A stretch of DNA of 64,000 nt from Sedimenticola hydrogenitrophicus (GCF_029017505.1 NZ_JAQGEI010000007.1:96258-160257); one strand, 5' to 3'. Shown: positions 1-8,887, numbered from the stretch's first letter. Numbers and translations: made by a program. The notes: a model not told the origin generated them from the sequence alone.

Positions 1-72
1 GGCGCCAAACAGCGAGTGGGTCAGAGTATCCATCGCCTTTCGAAGAGAGACCGCAAATGGTCTCTACCGGAC

Positions 73-735
73 TCAATGGATCGGCTGGTCACCTTGCGCT
101 TCCGCCCGGGGCGTGGCGTGTGAAGGGTGGTAGCCCGCCCCACGTGCCCCGCTCAGGGCTGTACCACAACTAAAGACCGGTTTGGCCCGCTTCAATTGCC
201 GATGGAGAAACCTATGCGTTCGCTGAAAGCGCAGCGAGTCATCGAACATCCAGTGGGAAAAGGTGGCGAGATAGATGCTGGTATGCACCGTCTCCTCCAA
301 CGCCCGCCGGGGAAAGACGGCCTGGTACCCCGCAGCCTCACGCATCCACTGCACGGTACGGCTGATACGCATCAGCGCGGGAATCTGCAGATGCAGATGC
401 CCGGGTTCAAGCTTGCCCAGAACCATCTGGCGGGTCACCCGGCGATGCCCGGCCAGCGCGCCGAGCCAGGTCATGATCGCCCGGTGCATGCGCTGGTGAC
501 GTGCCAGCCGCCGATGGGCCAGCGTCGCGGCGTCGGTCAACATGGCGCGGTCGGCACGCTCAAACCAGGCATCGATCAATTCATCTTTCTCCCTGAATTC
601 GGCCCGGATATCCACCAGGGAGAGCGAGGCCCGGCTCGCCACCTCCTGCAGCCGCACCGCTTCCCATGTCTTGGCCTCTGCCAACATGAGGGCAATATCC
701 AGGATTCGCGATCTTACCGTTGTCTCATTCGTCAT
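73..735 (-). CDS. TetR/AcrR family transcriptional regulator
   Basis: This 220-residue protein has the TetR architecture: an N-terminal helix-turn-helix of about 55 residues, seen in the stretch 'VRLQEVASRASLSLVDIRAE' near residues 27-46, followed by a helical ligand/dimer domain. The ATG is preceded by a weak purine-rich site. The last ~35 residues, after 'RAKPVFS', are Gly/Ala/Pro-rich and low in complexity, so the true family domain probably ends near residue 190. TetR proteins usually repress a neighbouring operon. Here the upstream side is a 350-bp gap with a mobile repeat, and the target would lie outside the window to the left or be the gene itself. The ligand is not predictable. Confidence 0.75.
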   Translation of the reverse strand: MTNETTVRSRILDIALMLAEAKTWEAVRLQEVASRASLSLVDIRAEFREKDELIDAWFERADRAMLTDAATLAHRRLARHQRMHRAIMTWLGALAGHRRVTRQMVLGKLEPGHLHLQIPALMRISRTVQWMREAAGYQAVFPRRALEETVHTSIYLATFSHWMFDDSLRFQRTHRFLHRQLKRAKPVFSCGTALSGARGAGYHPSHATPRAEAQGDQPIH

Positions 736-843
736 CGTCCTGCCTCAGAAGTAGACCTACCACGAATGTCCTTCATCCCGTACCCCACAACAGGTAACAA
801 CAAGATTATAGCTCAGGGGCGGCAGGTCTCCGGAGGTGGCGTC

Positions 844-1005
844 ATATAGGGGAGAATGGCACTAAGTTAAGCCCAGAGCCCCCGTCATCCCGGCGAATGC
901 CGGGATCCAGAACCCGCATCCGCGGTGAATTCATGGATTCCGGCCTGCGCCGGAATGACGAAAAAATGGATTCCTGCCTTAACTTAGTGCCATTCATATA
1001 GGGGA
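844..1005. mobile_element. MITE-like element A, copy 1, with 10-bp target duplication
   Basis: Perfect 18-bp terminal inverted repeats, 'gaatggcactaagttaag' at 854-871 and its complement at 978-995, bound a 142-bp element with no coding capacity. It is flanked on both sides by the direct repeat 'atatagggga' (844-853 and 996-1005), the footprint of a transposition event. Inside are two REP-like 'ccggaatgacg'/'cgtcatcccgg' arms. A 10-bp duplication is what IS4-family transposases usually leave; that assignment is inference. A related copy lies at 28027-28253. It fills most of the 350-bp gap between the TetR and diguanylate cyclase genes; nothing else is visible there. Confidence 0.8.
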
Positions 1006-1087
1006 CACATCGAACCGTGGCCCCATCAGGCCAGGGTGGGGAAAGGGTGAGCGCGTAGGTTGCGGTGCGCCCGCGAAACCCAACCGA

Positions 1088-2050
1088 CTAACGTTGCCTG
1101 GTATCGACCGACGCCTCTCGCGGCCCGGCATACACCACGCAGTTGCGCCCTTTCTGCTTGGCCTGGTAGAGCATTTTATCCGCCGCATCGAACACCGATG
1201 CGGGGTGGGTGTTTGCGGAGGGTACGATGGTGCTTAAACCGGCGCTAATGGTGATCACGTCACTGGCACCGGATGCGGCATGCGGGATCCGCAGCCCCGC
1301 GACCACGGCACAGCACCTTTCCGCCAGCTCCAGCGCGGCATTGCGATCGGTGTTCGGCAGCATGAGAACAAACTCCTCACCGCCGTAACGGGCCAGAAGG
1401 TCCGTGGAGCGCGAGCTCACGCCCCCCAGTGCCGTGGCCACCTTCACCAGACACTCATCGCCCATCACGTGCCCATAGCGATCGTTGTATTCCTTGAAGT
1501 GGTCGATATCGATGACAATCAGCGACATGGGCTCCTGATTGCGATGCGCGCGTGCCCACTCAGCCCCCATGGTCTTGTCGTACATGCGCCGGTTGGCCAC
1601 GCCGGTAAGCGCGTCATGGAAAGAGAGCGCCTCCAGTTGCCTGTTCAGACGCAGCAGCACGTCTTCCATCTTCTTGCGCTCGGAGATATCGAAGATGAAG
1701 CCAACCAGCGCGGTGGTAACGCCATTCTCGCGTAGCACATGCACCACATCACGCACCCAGACATAGCCGCCGTCCGCGGTCAGTGCACGGTAGTCCGCTT
1801 CGTGGTCGATACCATGCTCTGACTGGGAGATACACAGGTTCGCCGTCTCGTCCCGGTCCTCGGGATGTATCCGGTCGATCCACTCCTGGGCGGTCGCCCA
1901 GCTCTCCTGTGTCCATCCCAGCAGTTTTTCAATCTGTGGGCCGATATACTCAAACTCCTTGGTGACCCAGTTAAGCTTCCATGGGATGGCCTTGGTCGAC
2001 TCCAGCAAAGTCTTGTACAAACCCTCCTTCTCATCATCCAATATCGCCAT
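1088..2050 (-). CDS. PAS-GGDEF diguanylate cyclase
   Basis: This enzyme makes cyclic di-GMP from two GTP. The 320-residue protein has a PAS domain with PAC motif (residues ~20-128, ending 'DISERKK'), a short linker and a GGDEF domain (~140-310). The active-site signature is GGEEF at 223-227, a catalytically competent variant. An RSTD I-site sits five residues before it (214-217), so product inhibition by c-di-GMP is expected. There is no EAL domain and no transmembrane segment, so it is probably a cytoplasmic sensor-cyclase whose signal acts through the PAS domain. It stands alone, with about 200 bp to the protease gene downstream. Confidence 0.93.
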   Translation of the reverse strand: MAILDDEKEGLYKTLLESTKAIPWKLNWVTKEFEYIGPQIEKLLGWTQESWATAQEWIDRIHPEDRDETANLCISQSEHGIDHEADYRALTADGGYVWVRDVVHVLRENGVTTALVGFIFDISERKKMEDVLLRLNRQLEALSFHDALTGVANRRMYDKTMGAEWARAHRNQEPMSLIVIDIDHFKEYNDRYGHVMGDECLVKVATALGGVSSRSTDLLARYGGEEFVLMLPNTDRNAALELAERCCAVVAGLRIPHAASGASDVITISAGLSTIVPSANTHPASVFDAADKMLYQAKQKGRNCVVYAGPREASVDTRQR

Positions 2051-2254
2051 GCCCGCTCAATCCCTTTTTAAATTCGTGGTTATAACCGTTTGATTAACTG
2101 CCGTTTATTGTCGTGTGGCACCATCATAGCCTGTCGTACCGCATGCGCAAGACCATCAGCTGATGGCGCCGGGATGCCGGCCCCGATAAATCGCCGCCAA
2201 GAAATGTGCAGAATATTATTGACACTACCTCCCATGTCTGGCTTGGAGAGACAT

Positions 2255-3826
2255 TCAGTCGTAAGCATCTTTCAAAAGGTTGATGTGGTCTTTGAGCGCC
2301 TTGTCCTTATGCAGGGCCTTTTCTATCCTGGAAATATAATCTTTAGCCAGAGCACGGATTTCAGGATCTTTCTTCCTTCGCAGAAGCAGGGTCTCAACAA
2401 CCGTGAAAAGCCAGATATCATTATTCAGTTCGGATGGGCCCCACCGCGAAGCCGGAAAATCCGTCTCCTCGAAGATTCTTTGTATTGCAAACTCCATAAA
2501 CATTTTGATTTCATTTTCTCGGACAAAACCATAATAGTCGCTGACGAATTTTTTCCAGTCACTGAACTCCTCCGGAATATCGGAAGCATAGTGCTGAAAA
2601 ACCGAAGTCGTATACGTCCGCTTGATGAACCAGGCATAGAAATTTGGGAAATAGACAGACAAACCGGAAAGCTGCTGATCAACTGGAAATTCATTATTGC
2701 GGTCATAACGTTTGAGGATCATGGGCCGGTCAGATTCTGTCAGCCAATTCACTGTGTCTGTTGTGTTTTCAGTCAGTGAGGCAAAATAATCGAGCAATAC
2801 GCCATAATCAAAATACTCATAAGAAACGCTTTGGGGAAAAGATAAAAGGTCGATAATAATTCTTCGATAAATCTCTTCTTTTTCCGGATGGTTGAGTATT
2901 CTCCTGGCGGTCTCATTCAGACGTTCGATGGCCGGTTCCAGATTGTTCAGATCAAACACGGCCAGAGCGGCTTCGTGTTGTTTGAAGAACCCCGGCGCGT
3001 CTTCAAAGGTGTGGGCTTCATAGGATTTGCGGAAATTATCCACGATATGTTCGGCTAGATTCACCGCTTTCACTTCGGGATGGGCATCAGCGAAGGCAAT
3101 GAATTTCTCCGGCTCGATGCCGCGTGCTAGTGTCGAATAAGGATTCTTATCCAGCCAGATACTGGTTTTGGAGGCCACCACGGCCTCAGTGATACGTTTA
3201 AAGGGTAGAAGATTTTCGATCTCTCCCATCAGGCAGGAGTAGTAAACAAACAGATCAATCTTCTTATTTTGATTTTTTAGCTCTGTTTCCAGGAGCCGGG
3301 TCCAATGGTCATCGTTGCGAGCGTTTCCCGACTGCCGGTCATCGATGAAGTTATTGTGCTCGCGTGCCTCTGTGAGGCCATGAACCCCAAAACCATGGGC
3401 AGCCATAAGAAAAATATTCTTGCGAGCCGGAAAGTTGGCCAGACTCCAGGCAACGAAATCGACGATGGTATCCGATGCGGCGGAATCCATCTCAATATTC
3501 TCCTTCACAGTGACACTCCGTACACCGCCAGGCCCTTGGGTCAGATAATACCAATGGGTGTCGTTCAACCGTTCCCCATCGAAATATACTGTGACATGGG
3601 TGTTCTTGAGTTCCTTTAACTGTTGCAGCCTGCCCACAATAACCCCGACTTGCCGGTCCAGGGAATTGTCGGCATTGAGATACAAAATAAACAAGAAATC
3701 CTTGGTTTCAGTGGCGAAGGATTGAAAAGATAAAAGCAAACTCAGGAAAAATAACAGTCGTCTCAAAAGGCACACTCCCAACGGGGCCACTGACATCATT
3801 TTCGATCGCACGCGTTGTGGAGACAT
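2255..3826 (-). CDS. Secreted clostripain-like (C11-type) cysteine protease
   Basis: A predicted exported protein of 523 residues with a strongly hydrophobic signal segment (residues ~18-37) and likely cleavage after 'SFQSFA'. The body matches clostripain family C11: an N-terminal beta-strand 'FLFILYLNADN', a His in 'MAAHGFG' (H144) and a Cys in 'YYSCLMGEIE' (C198), the two residues expected to form the catalytic dyad. In the family the Cys is usually preceded by Asp-x; here it is Tyr-Ser. Internal ATGs at 3799 and 3796 would shorten the n-region and are equally plausible starts, since no strong ribosome site marks any of them. Substrate unknown; extracellular or periplasmic proteolysis is inferred. 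About 170 bp upstream separates it from the next gene. Confidence 0.8.
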   Translation of the reverse strand: MSPQRVRSKMMSVAPLGVCLLRRLLFFLSLLLSFQSFATETKDFLFILYLNADNSLDRQVGVIVGRLQQLKELKNTHVTVYFDGERLNDTHWYYLTQGPGGVRSVTVKENIEMDSAASDTIVDFVAWSLANFPARKNIFLMAAHGFGVHGLTEAREHNNFIDDRQSGNARNDDHWTRLLETELKNQNKKIDLFVYYSCLMGEIENLLPFKRITEAVVASKTSIWLDKNPYSTLARGIEPEKFIAFADAHPEVKAVNLAEHIVDNFRKSYEAHTFEDAPGFFKQHEAALAVFDLNNLEPAIERLNETARRILNHPEKEEIYRRIIIDLLSFPQSVSYEYFDYGVLLDYFASLTENTTDTVNWLTESDRPMILKRYDRNNEFPVDQQLSGLSVYFPNFYAWFIKRTYTTSVFQHYASDIPEEFSDWKKFVSDYYGFVRENEIKMFMEFAIQRIFEETDFPASRWGPSELNNDIWLFTVVETLLLRRKKDPEIRALAKDYISRIEKALHKDKALKDHINLLKDAYD

Positions 3827-3997
3827 TCCACGATGACTCGAAGGACCGCCAGGAAACTCTCCACCTCGTCTTCGCTCGATACCACATCACAATCTTTTTC
3901 TGTCATCGCCGCGTAGGCTTAGCTGATGGCATTGACACTCCCCCGATGCCCGGAATCAGCCGTACCGGCCCACGGGTTTGGTTGTGTGCTTAAAAAA

Positions 3998-5470
3998 TCA
4001 ACACCCCACCGTCTCCACAGACCATTCACCGGGGTCCACACCCTGGTCTGCCGCGGCCCTTAGCAGGCTGTTCAGCCACGCCTTGGGACCGGCAATGTAG
4101 ATCTCGGTGCGCGGGTTCTGTTCCACGGCCTGGATGATCTGGTCCGCCAGTTGATCGGCCGGGATGGATGCCTCGGTGCTGCGGTACTGGAAGTTGTCCA
4201 GGGCGTCATTCCAGGAGCGGCAGAGTCGTTCCAGGGAGGAGCCGGGCGGGCTTCCGCCCACCAGGATCAGCGAGATTTCTTCGGCATCATCGATGGTGAT
4301 GGCCTGCTCCACCAGGCTCTTGATCGGCGCCAGGCCGCCGCCTTTGGCGACAAACAGTACCGGGCGCCTGGAGTCTTCATGCAGCAGGAAATCGCCATCC
4401 GGACCTTCAAGCAGCAGGGTCTGTTCCGCCAGGCCACCCTGGAACACCGTTGCTTCCAGGGGTGAACCGATGCCGGAAAAGACCAGGAACAGCAGATTGC
4501 GACCGTCGCATGGACAACTGGCGATGTAGAGACTGTCACTGACACCATCTTCGCTGGTCACCCTGACCCGCTGTCCAGCCTTGAAGCGGAGCGACTGGGT
4601 ACGCGGTGTCTGCACATGCAGCACCGCCAGTTCGGGGCTCTCCCGTTCCAGCTTGCGCACCCCGGCGCGAATCACCTGATGGGGCAACCGGTCGCTGACC
4701 GTGGCCTCGCTGGCCTCGATTACCAGGTCGGAGATCGCGGTGTTGGAACAGGCCAGGATATAGCCTTCGGCCTGCTCCTTGGCACTCAGGACATAGTCGT
4801 GCTGGCGCAGTTGGCGCACGGCGCCCGAAACCACCCGGCACTTGCAGGCGCCGCAGTTGCCGCTGGTGCAGCCGTAGTCGAGATAGAGGCCGGCCTTGAG
4901 CCCCGCCTCCAGGATCGAGTCGTTGCCTTCGATGAAGTACTCGTGGCCACTCGGCTGCAGGCGCACACTGGCGGTAACGATCTTCAACAGGGCGTCCTTG
5001 GCGAACAGGCGCGCCTTGGCGTCACTTGCCCGGTCCAGTCGGTTTCTGGCGCCGGCCAGTTTACCAATGCACTGCTTGATCGCCGCGCGCAACACCGGCT
5101 CCGGTTTCTCCAGCGCGTTTCGCAGATCGCTGACGGTTTCATCCAATAAGGCTTCGGAGGTGTTGAGGGCCGATTTGGTCCGTACCAGGGTGTACTGAAA
5201 CTCGTGCAGCCGCTGCATCAGGACCTGCGGGTCGGGCATCCAGCCGTCGCTGTAGTGGGTCTTGGGGCGCGCCTCGCTCTTGATGCGCAGAACCCGCTCC
5301 AGGACCGGGTCGTCATCCAGATTGATATGGGGATAGAGGCTCAGCAGGTCCTCGACGGCGATCTCGCCTTCAAAGGTTTTAACCCGCTCTTTTCTGATTC
5401 TTTTCTGCAGTTCGCCGCGCGTGACATCCGCGAGACGCGCGGCCCGGGAAAGTGATAACAGTTGCGGCAT
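3998..5470 (-). CDS. 2Fe-2S ferredoxin-NAD(P)H reductase fusion with N-terminal HTH-like region
   Basis: A 490-residue electron-transfer protein. Residues ~172-255 are a plant-type ferredoxin with cysteines 201, 206, 209 and 241 (C-x4-C-x2-C-x31-C). Residues ~270-370 resemble the FAD-binding barrel and ~380-490 the NAD(P)-binding lobe of ferredoxin reductases, as in oxygenase reductase components. The first ~60 residues ('LSRAARLADVTRGELQKRI') look like a MerR/excisionase-style helix-turn-helix, followed by a ~100-residue helical linker. That N-terminus is unusual for this family. I chose the ATG at 5470 because 'aggaggg' lies 7 bases upstream; an upstream ATG would add nine residues without a site. 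No oxygenase gene is adjacent, so the partner is unknown. Confidence 0.8.
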   Translation of the reverse strand: MPQLLSLSRAARLADVTRGELQKRIRKERVKTFEGEIAVEDLLSLYPHINLDDDPVLERVLRIKSEARPKTHYSDGWMPDPQVLMQRLHEFQYTLVRTKSALNTSEALLDETVSDLRNALEKPEPVLRAAIKQCIGKLAGARNRLDRASDAKARLFAKDALLKIVTASVRLQPSGHEYFIEGNDSILEAGLKAGLYLDYGCTSGNCGACKCRVVSGAVRQLRQHDYVLSAKEQAEGYILACSNTAISDLVIEASEATVSDRLPHQVIRAGVRKLERESPELAVLHVQTPRTQSLRFKAGQRVRVTSEDGVSDSLYIASCPCDGRNLLFLVFSGIGSPLEATVFQGGLAEQTLLLEGPDGDFLLHEDSRRPVLFVAKGGGLAPIKSLVEQAITIDDAEEISLILVGGSPPGSSLERLCRSWNDALDNFQYRSTEASIPADQLADQIIQAVEQNPRTEIYIAGPKAWLNSLLRAAADQGVDPGEWSVETVGC

Positions 5471-5520
5471 ACGGCTTCCCTCCTGATTCACTGTCAAGGC
5501 AATATAGCAGTTCCCATACC

Positions 5521-5699
5521 GTTAGTAACTCAAGTTTCGGAGTTCAGTTCCAGACACCGGGCGGGCCACCCCCTTGCCGCGACACGCTGTGAATACTTCC
5601 CTGTACGCTCGGCGTCGGCATCCCTGCCTCCGACGGTCCCGGCAAGGGGGTAGCCCGCCCTGAACGACGCCTTTTGAACTCCGAAACTTGAGTTAGTAA
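5521..5699. mobile_element. MITE-like element B, copy 1, with 8-9-bp target duplication
   Basis: The ends 'taactcaagtttcggagttc' (5526-5545) and its exact complement (5676-5695) form perfect 20-bp inverted repeats around a GC-rich interior. The outermost bases coincide with a direct repeat 'gttagtaa' present at 5521-5528 and 5692-5699, consistent with target duplication. Two further copies occur at 44372-44571 and 45860-45920. It occupies about half of the 330-bp gap between the ferredoxin-reductase gene and the small membrane protein gene; the rest has no clear feature. Confidence 0.78.
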
Positions 5700-5800
5700 G
5701 CCTGAGAACCGCCGCGAGCAACGACAGCCGGCGTCGTTGCCCGTAGCATGTCACCAGCTACACTCTAATCAGGCAGAATAAGAAAATACGGTTTCAAGCT

Positions 5801-6190
5801 ATGAACGAAACAGGCGAACAACCGGGGATGCAACTGGCGATCATGGCGCAGGCGCTGTTCCTGGCCAACCTGTTGCTGCTGCCCGGCGTCTGCTTTCTCT
5901 GGCTCGCCTATCTCTATTTCAAGCACCGCCACAGCGCCCCGCCCCTGGCCCGCTGCCATCTGGAGCAGACCTTCATCGCCAGCCTCATCGGCGGCGTGTT
6001 GCTGGTGTTCGCCAACCTGGCGATCCTCTGGCTGGGGGGCTATCGCAGCGCCAACACCTGGATGGTGCTGATCCTCTATTTCACCACGGTACATTCCACC
6101 CTGGTGCTGCTGGGTATCGTGGGGCTGGCCAAGGCGATGGCCGGAAACGAGTACCGCTTCCCGCTGATTGGCCGGCTCGGTTTCAACTGA
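5801..6190 (+). CDS. Small three- to four-helix membrane protein of unknown function
   Basis: A 129-residue hydrophobic protein. Membrane segments are visible at about residues 14-38 ('ALFLANLLLLPGVCFLWLAY'), 57-78 ('FIASLIGGVLLVFANLAILW') and 86-110 ('WMVLILYFTTVHSTLVLLGI'). The N-terminus is hydrophilic, and the C-terminus is short and basic. No catalytic motif is visible. I do not recognise a characterised family; it resembles conserved hypothetical inner-membrane proteins of gammaproteobacteria. It is transcribed alone on the plus strand, with 150 bp before the MarR-GNAT gene, which has its own promoter. Confidence 0.65.
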   Translation: MNETGEQPGMQLAIMAQALFLANLLLLPGVCFLWLAYLYFKHRHSAPPLARCHLEQTFIASLIGGVLLVFANLAILWLGGYRSANTWMVLILYFTTVHSTLVLLGIVGLAKAMAGNEYRFPLIGRLGFN

Positions 6191-6280
6191 ACAAGCAGCG
6201 TCAACCGGGGTCGTACCATCCGACGCGAAGATCGACTTCGCCCCTGCGTTCAACTTCCTCAGGCAAGCGGGTTTATTTTT

Positions 6281-6311
6281 GTTGACTATGTCAACTAATT
6301 GGTTGCATATT
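6281..6311 (+). promoter_or_regulatory. Promoter and overlapping palindrome before the MarR-GNAT gene
   Basis: TTGACT (6282-6287) and CATATT (6306-6311), 18 bases apart, form a plausible sigma-70 promoter about 30 bp before the start codon. The -35 box lies inside the perfect palindrome gttgac-tat-gtcaac (6281-6295), a reasonable operator for autoregulation by the MarR-type protein encoded next. Function is inferred from position. Confidence 0.5.
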
Positions 6312-6339
6312 AACGGCACATACGCAGGGAGATCAGCCG

Positions 6340-7263
6340 ATGAGCAGCGACCAGGCAGCAGACAGAATCGACCGGATCCGGGTTTTCAACCGGTTCTATA
6401 CCCGCCAAATCGGCATTCTCGACGAATGTTTTCTCGGTGAACCGTACAGCCTGCCGGAGATCCGCGTGCTGTTCGAGGTGGCCCGGGACAGCAGCACCAC
6501 CGCCACCTCGCTGGCGGATTATCTGCGCATGGACCCGGGCTATGTGAGCCGGATACTCGCCAAGTTGCTGGAGCGGGGGCTATTGCAGCGCGACGCCGAC
6601 CCCGGGGACAGGCGCCGCAAACAACTCACCCTGACATCGCGCGGCGAGGCCCAGCTGAAGTCGCTCGACGGGTTGGCACGGGAGAGCATGCAGCTCCTGC
6701 TCAAGCCCCTGCCGCCGGACCAGCAGGACGAACTGATCGCCGCCATGACACGTATCCGTCACCTGCTGGAGTCCGACAGCCGGCACGTGGTGCTGATCCG
6801 ACCGCTGAAACTGGGTGATCTCGGCACCATCATCAACCGCCATGCCGTACTCTATGCCACCGAGTACGGCTGGGACCAGAGCTTTGAGCGCACGGTGCTG
6901 GATGTGCTCTCGGCCTTTGCCAGCAACTATGACCCGCAACGTGAACGCGGCTGGGTGACGGAGGTGGACGGGCAGTTCGCCGGCAGTATCTTCGCCGTCA
7001 AGGAGGATGAGACCACGGCGCGGCTGCGTGCGCTACTGGTGGAACCGCGCTTTCGCGGTCTGCAACTCGGCCGTCGGTTGATCGAGCAGTGCGTCGATTT
7101 CTGCCGCCAGGCCGGCTACCGGCGGATCACCCTGTGGACCTGTGCCGACCTGACCCAGGCGCGCAAGCTCTACACCAAGGCGGGGTTCAGCTGCAGCGGC
7201 GCCTGGCAGGAGAAGCAGTTCGGCACCGAGATCATCAGCGAGAGCTGGGATATGGAGTTGTAA
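6340..7263 (+). CDS. MarR-type HTH / GNAT acetyltransferase fusion
   Basis: This 307-residue protein joins a winged-helix MarR domain (about residues 10-145; recognition region 'DYLRMDPGYVSRILAKLLER', wing 'DPGDRRRKQL') to a GNAT N-acetyltransferase domain (about 155-305; acetyl-CoA loop 'RFRGLQLGRRL'). Such bifunctional proteins are a known family. The acetyl acceptor is generally unidentified, and the HTH part is expected to bind near its own gene. The ATG follows 'cagggagatcagccg'. Its last 29 bp overlap the 3' end of the convergent decarboxylase gene, so there is no room for a conventional terminator between them. Confidence 0.88.
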   Translation: MSSDQAADRIDRIRVFNRFYTRQIGILDECFLGEPYSLPEIRVLFEVARDSSTTATSLADYLRMDPGYVSRILAKLLERGLLQRDADPGDRRRKQLTLTSRGEAQLKSLDGLARESMQLLLKPLPPDQQDELIAAMTRIRHLLESDSRHVVLIRPLKLGDLGTIINRHAVLYATEYGWDQSFERTVLDVLSAFASNYDPQRERGWVTEVDGQFAGSIFAVKEDETTARLRALLVEPRFRGLQLGRRLIEQCVDFCRQAGYRRITLWTCADLTQARKLYTKAGFSCSGAWQEKQFGTEIISESWDMEL

Positions 7264-8887
7264 CCATCCCGCTGCGCCGTCCCTGGGCCTCGATGAAACG
7301 CTGCAGGGTGGCGCTGCGAGCGTCCGTAGCCAGCATGATCTCGATCAGCTGGAAGCGGCCCCGGGCCGCCACCGCCCGCTCCAATGCCGCTTGCAGTTCG
7401 GCGCGACTGCCGACCCGTACCCCGTCGCCCCCCAGCGGCCCGCACATCTCGGCAAAGCGCCAGTCATCCAGGTGGTTGAAACTGCTCTCCGGCTGGAAGG
7501 TGGCCAGCATGCCCCAGCAGCTGTTGTTGAACAGCAGCACGATCGGGTCCCAGCCGTAGCGGCGGCAATTGCCCAGCTCCCAACCGGTCATCTGGAACGC
7601 CCCGTCGCCCACCAGGATGATCGGCCGCTCGCCGCTGGCGGCCTGCAGACCCAGTCCCGCCGGCACGCCGAAACCCATGGTGGCGTAGTAGCCCGGCGCC
7701 ACCAATTGGGTGTTGTCCATCTCCATAGCGGTGAACAGGCAGTCGCCGATATCCGAGGCGATCGGCATGGGACCGTAGCGATCGAACAGGTCATTCACCG
7801 CCCGGGCGATATCGGTGGGCACGATGGCCGCATCGTCCACCACCAGGCCACGAGGATAGTCGGGTTTCAGCGGGGTCGCATGGTGGGTGTTGGACGCGGT
7901 CTGGCGCAGCAGTTCGTCCACCAGCTCGGCCAGGGAGAGTGCCCGGTACAGGTGATACCCCACCGCCACCTCGCGGTCCGCGGCATTCACGGTATGGCGG
8001 ATATCCAGCCGTCTGGCGGATACGCCAAAATTGGTGTCGCAGACGATCACCCCCAGCATCAGCAGCTGATCCGACTCCTCCACCGTCTCACTGACTGTGG
8101 GATCACCGGCCATGCCGATATAGGAGCCGATCAGCTGGCAATCGGCATGGGAGAACAGGCCGCGCCCCATAAACGAGGTGGCCACCGGCAGTCGCAGGCG
8201 GCGCGACAGCTCCGCCACCTTCTCCTCCAGGCCGTAACGGCGCACCTCCACTCCGGCCAGGATCACCGGCCGTTGCGCCGCCGCAAGCCGCGCCAGGATC
8301 TCCCCGGCACAGGCGGCGAGCGCCCGGGGATCGCCCACGGAGGGCTCCAGCAGCGGGACGGCATCACAGGGACTGTTCACCCGATCACGCGGAAACTCGA
8401 TATAGACCGGACGCGACTGCTCCAGGCAGTTGCGCAATACCCGGGCGATCTTGTCCGGTGCCGTGCGCGGGTCGTCCAGCACGGCCTGGTCACAGGTGAA
8501 TTCCTTGAACACCTGGTGCTGGGAAGCGAGACTCTTCACCTGATGATGCAGCAACAGGTCGCCCTGCAGCTCGGCAATGCCGGGGGCACCGGAGATCACC
8601 ACCAGGGGCGACTTCTCGGAGTAGGCACAGGCCACGCTGTTGACCATGTTGAAGGCACCGGCGCCGTAGGTGACCACCGCCACCCCGAGTGAGCCACGGT
8701 AGCGCGCCGTGGCGTCGGCGGCGAAACCGACCCCCGGCTCATGGCTCAGGGTATAGAACGGCAGGATGCCGGACTGCTCAATCACCTTGAAGAACGGCAG
8801 CGCGAAGTCCCCGGGTATCCCGAACAACTCCCGTGCGCCGTGTCGCTTCAAACCGTCCAGCAGTGCCTCGGCCAGTGTCATCATCAT
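7235..8887 (-). CDS. ThDP-dependent 2-oxo-acid decarboxylase, phenylpyruvate/indolepyruvate type
   Basis: A 550-residue thiamine-diphosphate enzyme that non-oxidatively decarboxylates a 2-keto acid to an aldehyde. Diagnostic residues are visible: Asp27 in 'PGDFALP', the ThDP-activating Glu50 in 'SHEPG', the decarboxylase-specific His pair H114-H115 in 'LLLHHQ', and the cofactor motif GDG...NN ('VGDGAFQMTGWELG' to 'LLFNNSCWGM'). The His pair separates it from acetolactate synthases. 'PGDFALPFF' and 'NN..W.ML' resemble Azospirillum phenylpyruvate decarboxylase more than pyruvate decarboxylase. The likely pathway is aromatic amino-acid (Ehrlich-type) catabolism or phenylacetate/indole-acetate formation. 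The divergent Lrp gene upstream is the probable regulator. Confidence 0.85.
   Translation of the reverse strand: MMMTLAEALLDGLKRHGARELFGIPGDFALPFFKVIEQSGILPFYTLSHEPGVGFAADATARYRGSLGVAVVTYGAGAFNMVNSVACAYSEKSPLVVISGAPGIAELQGDLLLHHQVKSLASQHQVFKEFTCDQAVLDDPRTAPDKIARVLRNCLEQSRPVYIEFPRDRVNSPCDAVPLLEPSVGDPRALAACAGEILARLAAAQRPVILAGVEVRRYGLEEKVAELSRRLRLPVATSFMGRGLFSHADCQLIGSYIGMAGDPTVSETVEESDQLLMLGVIVCDTNFGVSARRLDIRHTVNAADREVAVGYHLYRALSLAELVDELLRQTASNTHHATPLKPDYPRGLVVDDAAIVPTDIARAVNDLFDRYGPMPIASDIGDCLFTAMEMDNTQLVAPGYYATMGFGVPAGLGLQAASGERPIILVGDGAFQMTGWELGNCRRYGWDPIVLLFNNSCWGMLATFQPESSFNHLDDWRFAEMCGPLGGDGVRVGSRAELQAALERAVAARGRFQLIEIMLATDARSATLQRFIEAQGRRSGMVTTPYPSSR

Noticed and set aside
127..849. 240-codon plus-strand frame opposite the TetR gene
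   Set aside because: Shadow frame: the minus strand has an HTH domain and a proper start, while the plus frame has no domain.
2150..2170. Palindrome ccatcagctgatgg as a terminator of the protease gene
   Set aside because: About 90 bp beyond the stop codon, with a weak stem and no T-run; I could not support termination.
7391..8692. 433-codon plus-strand frame opposite the decarboxylase gene
   Set aside because: No ribosome site and unnatural composition. The minus strand has the full ThDP enzyme with catalytic residues.
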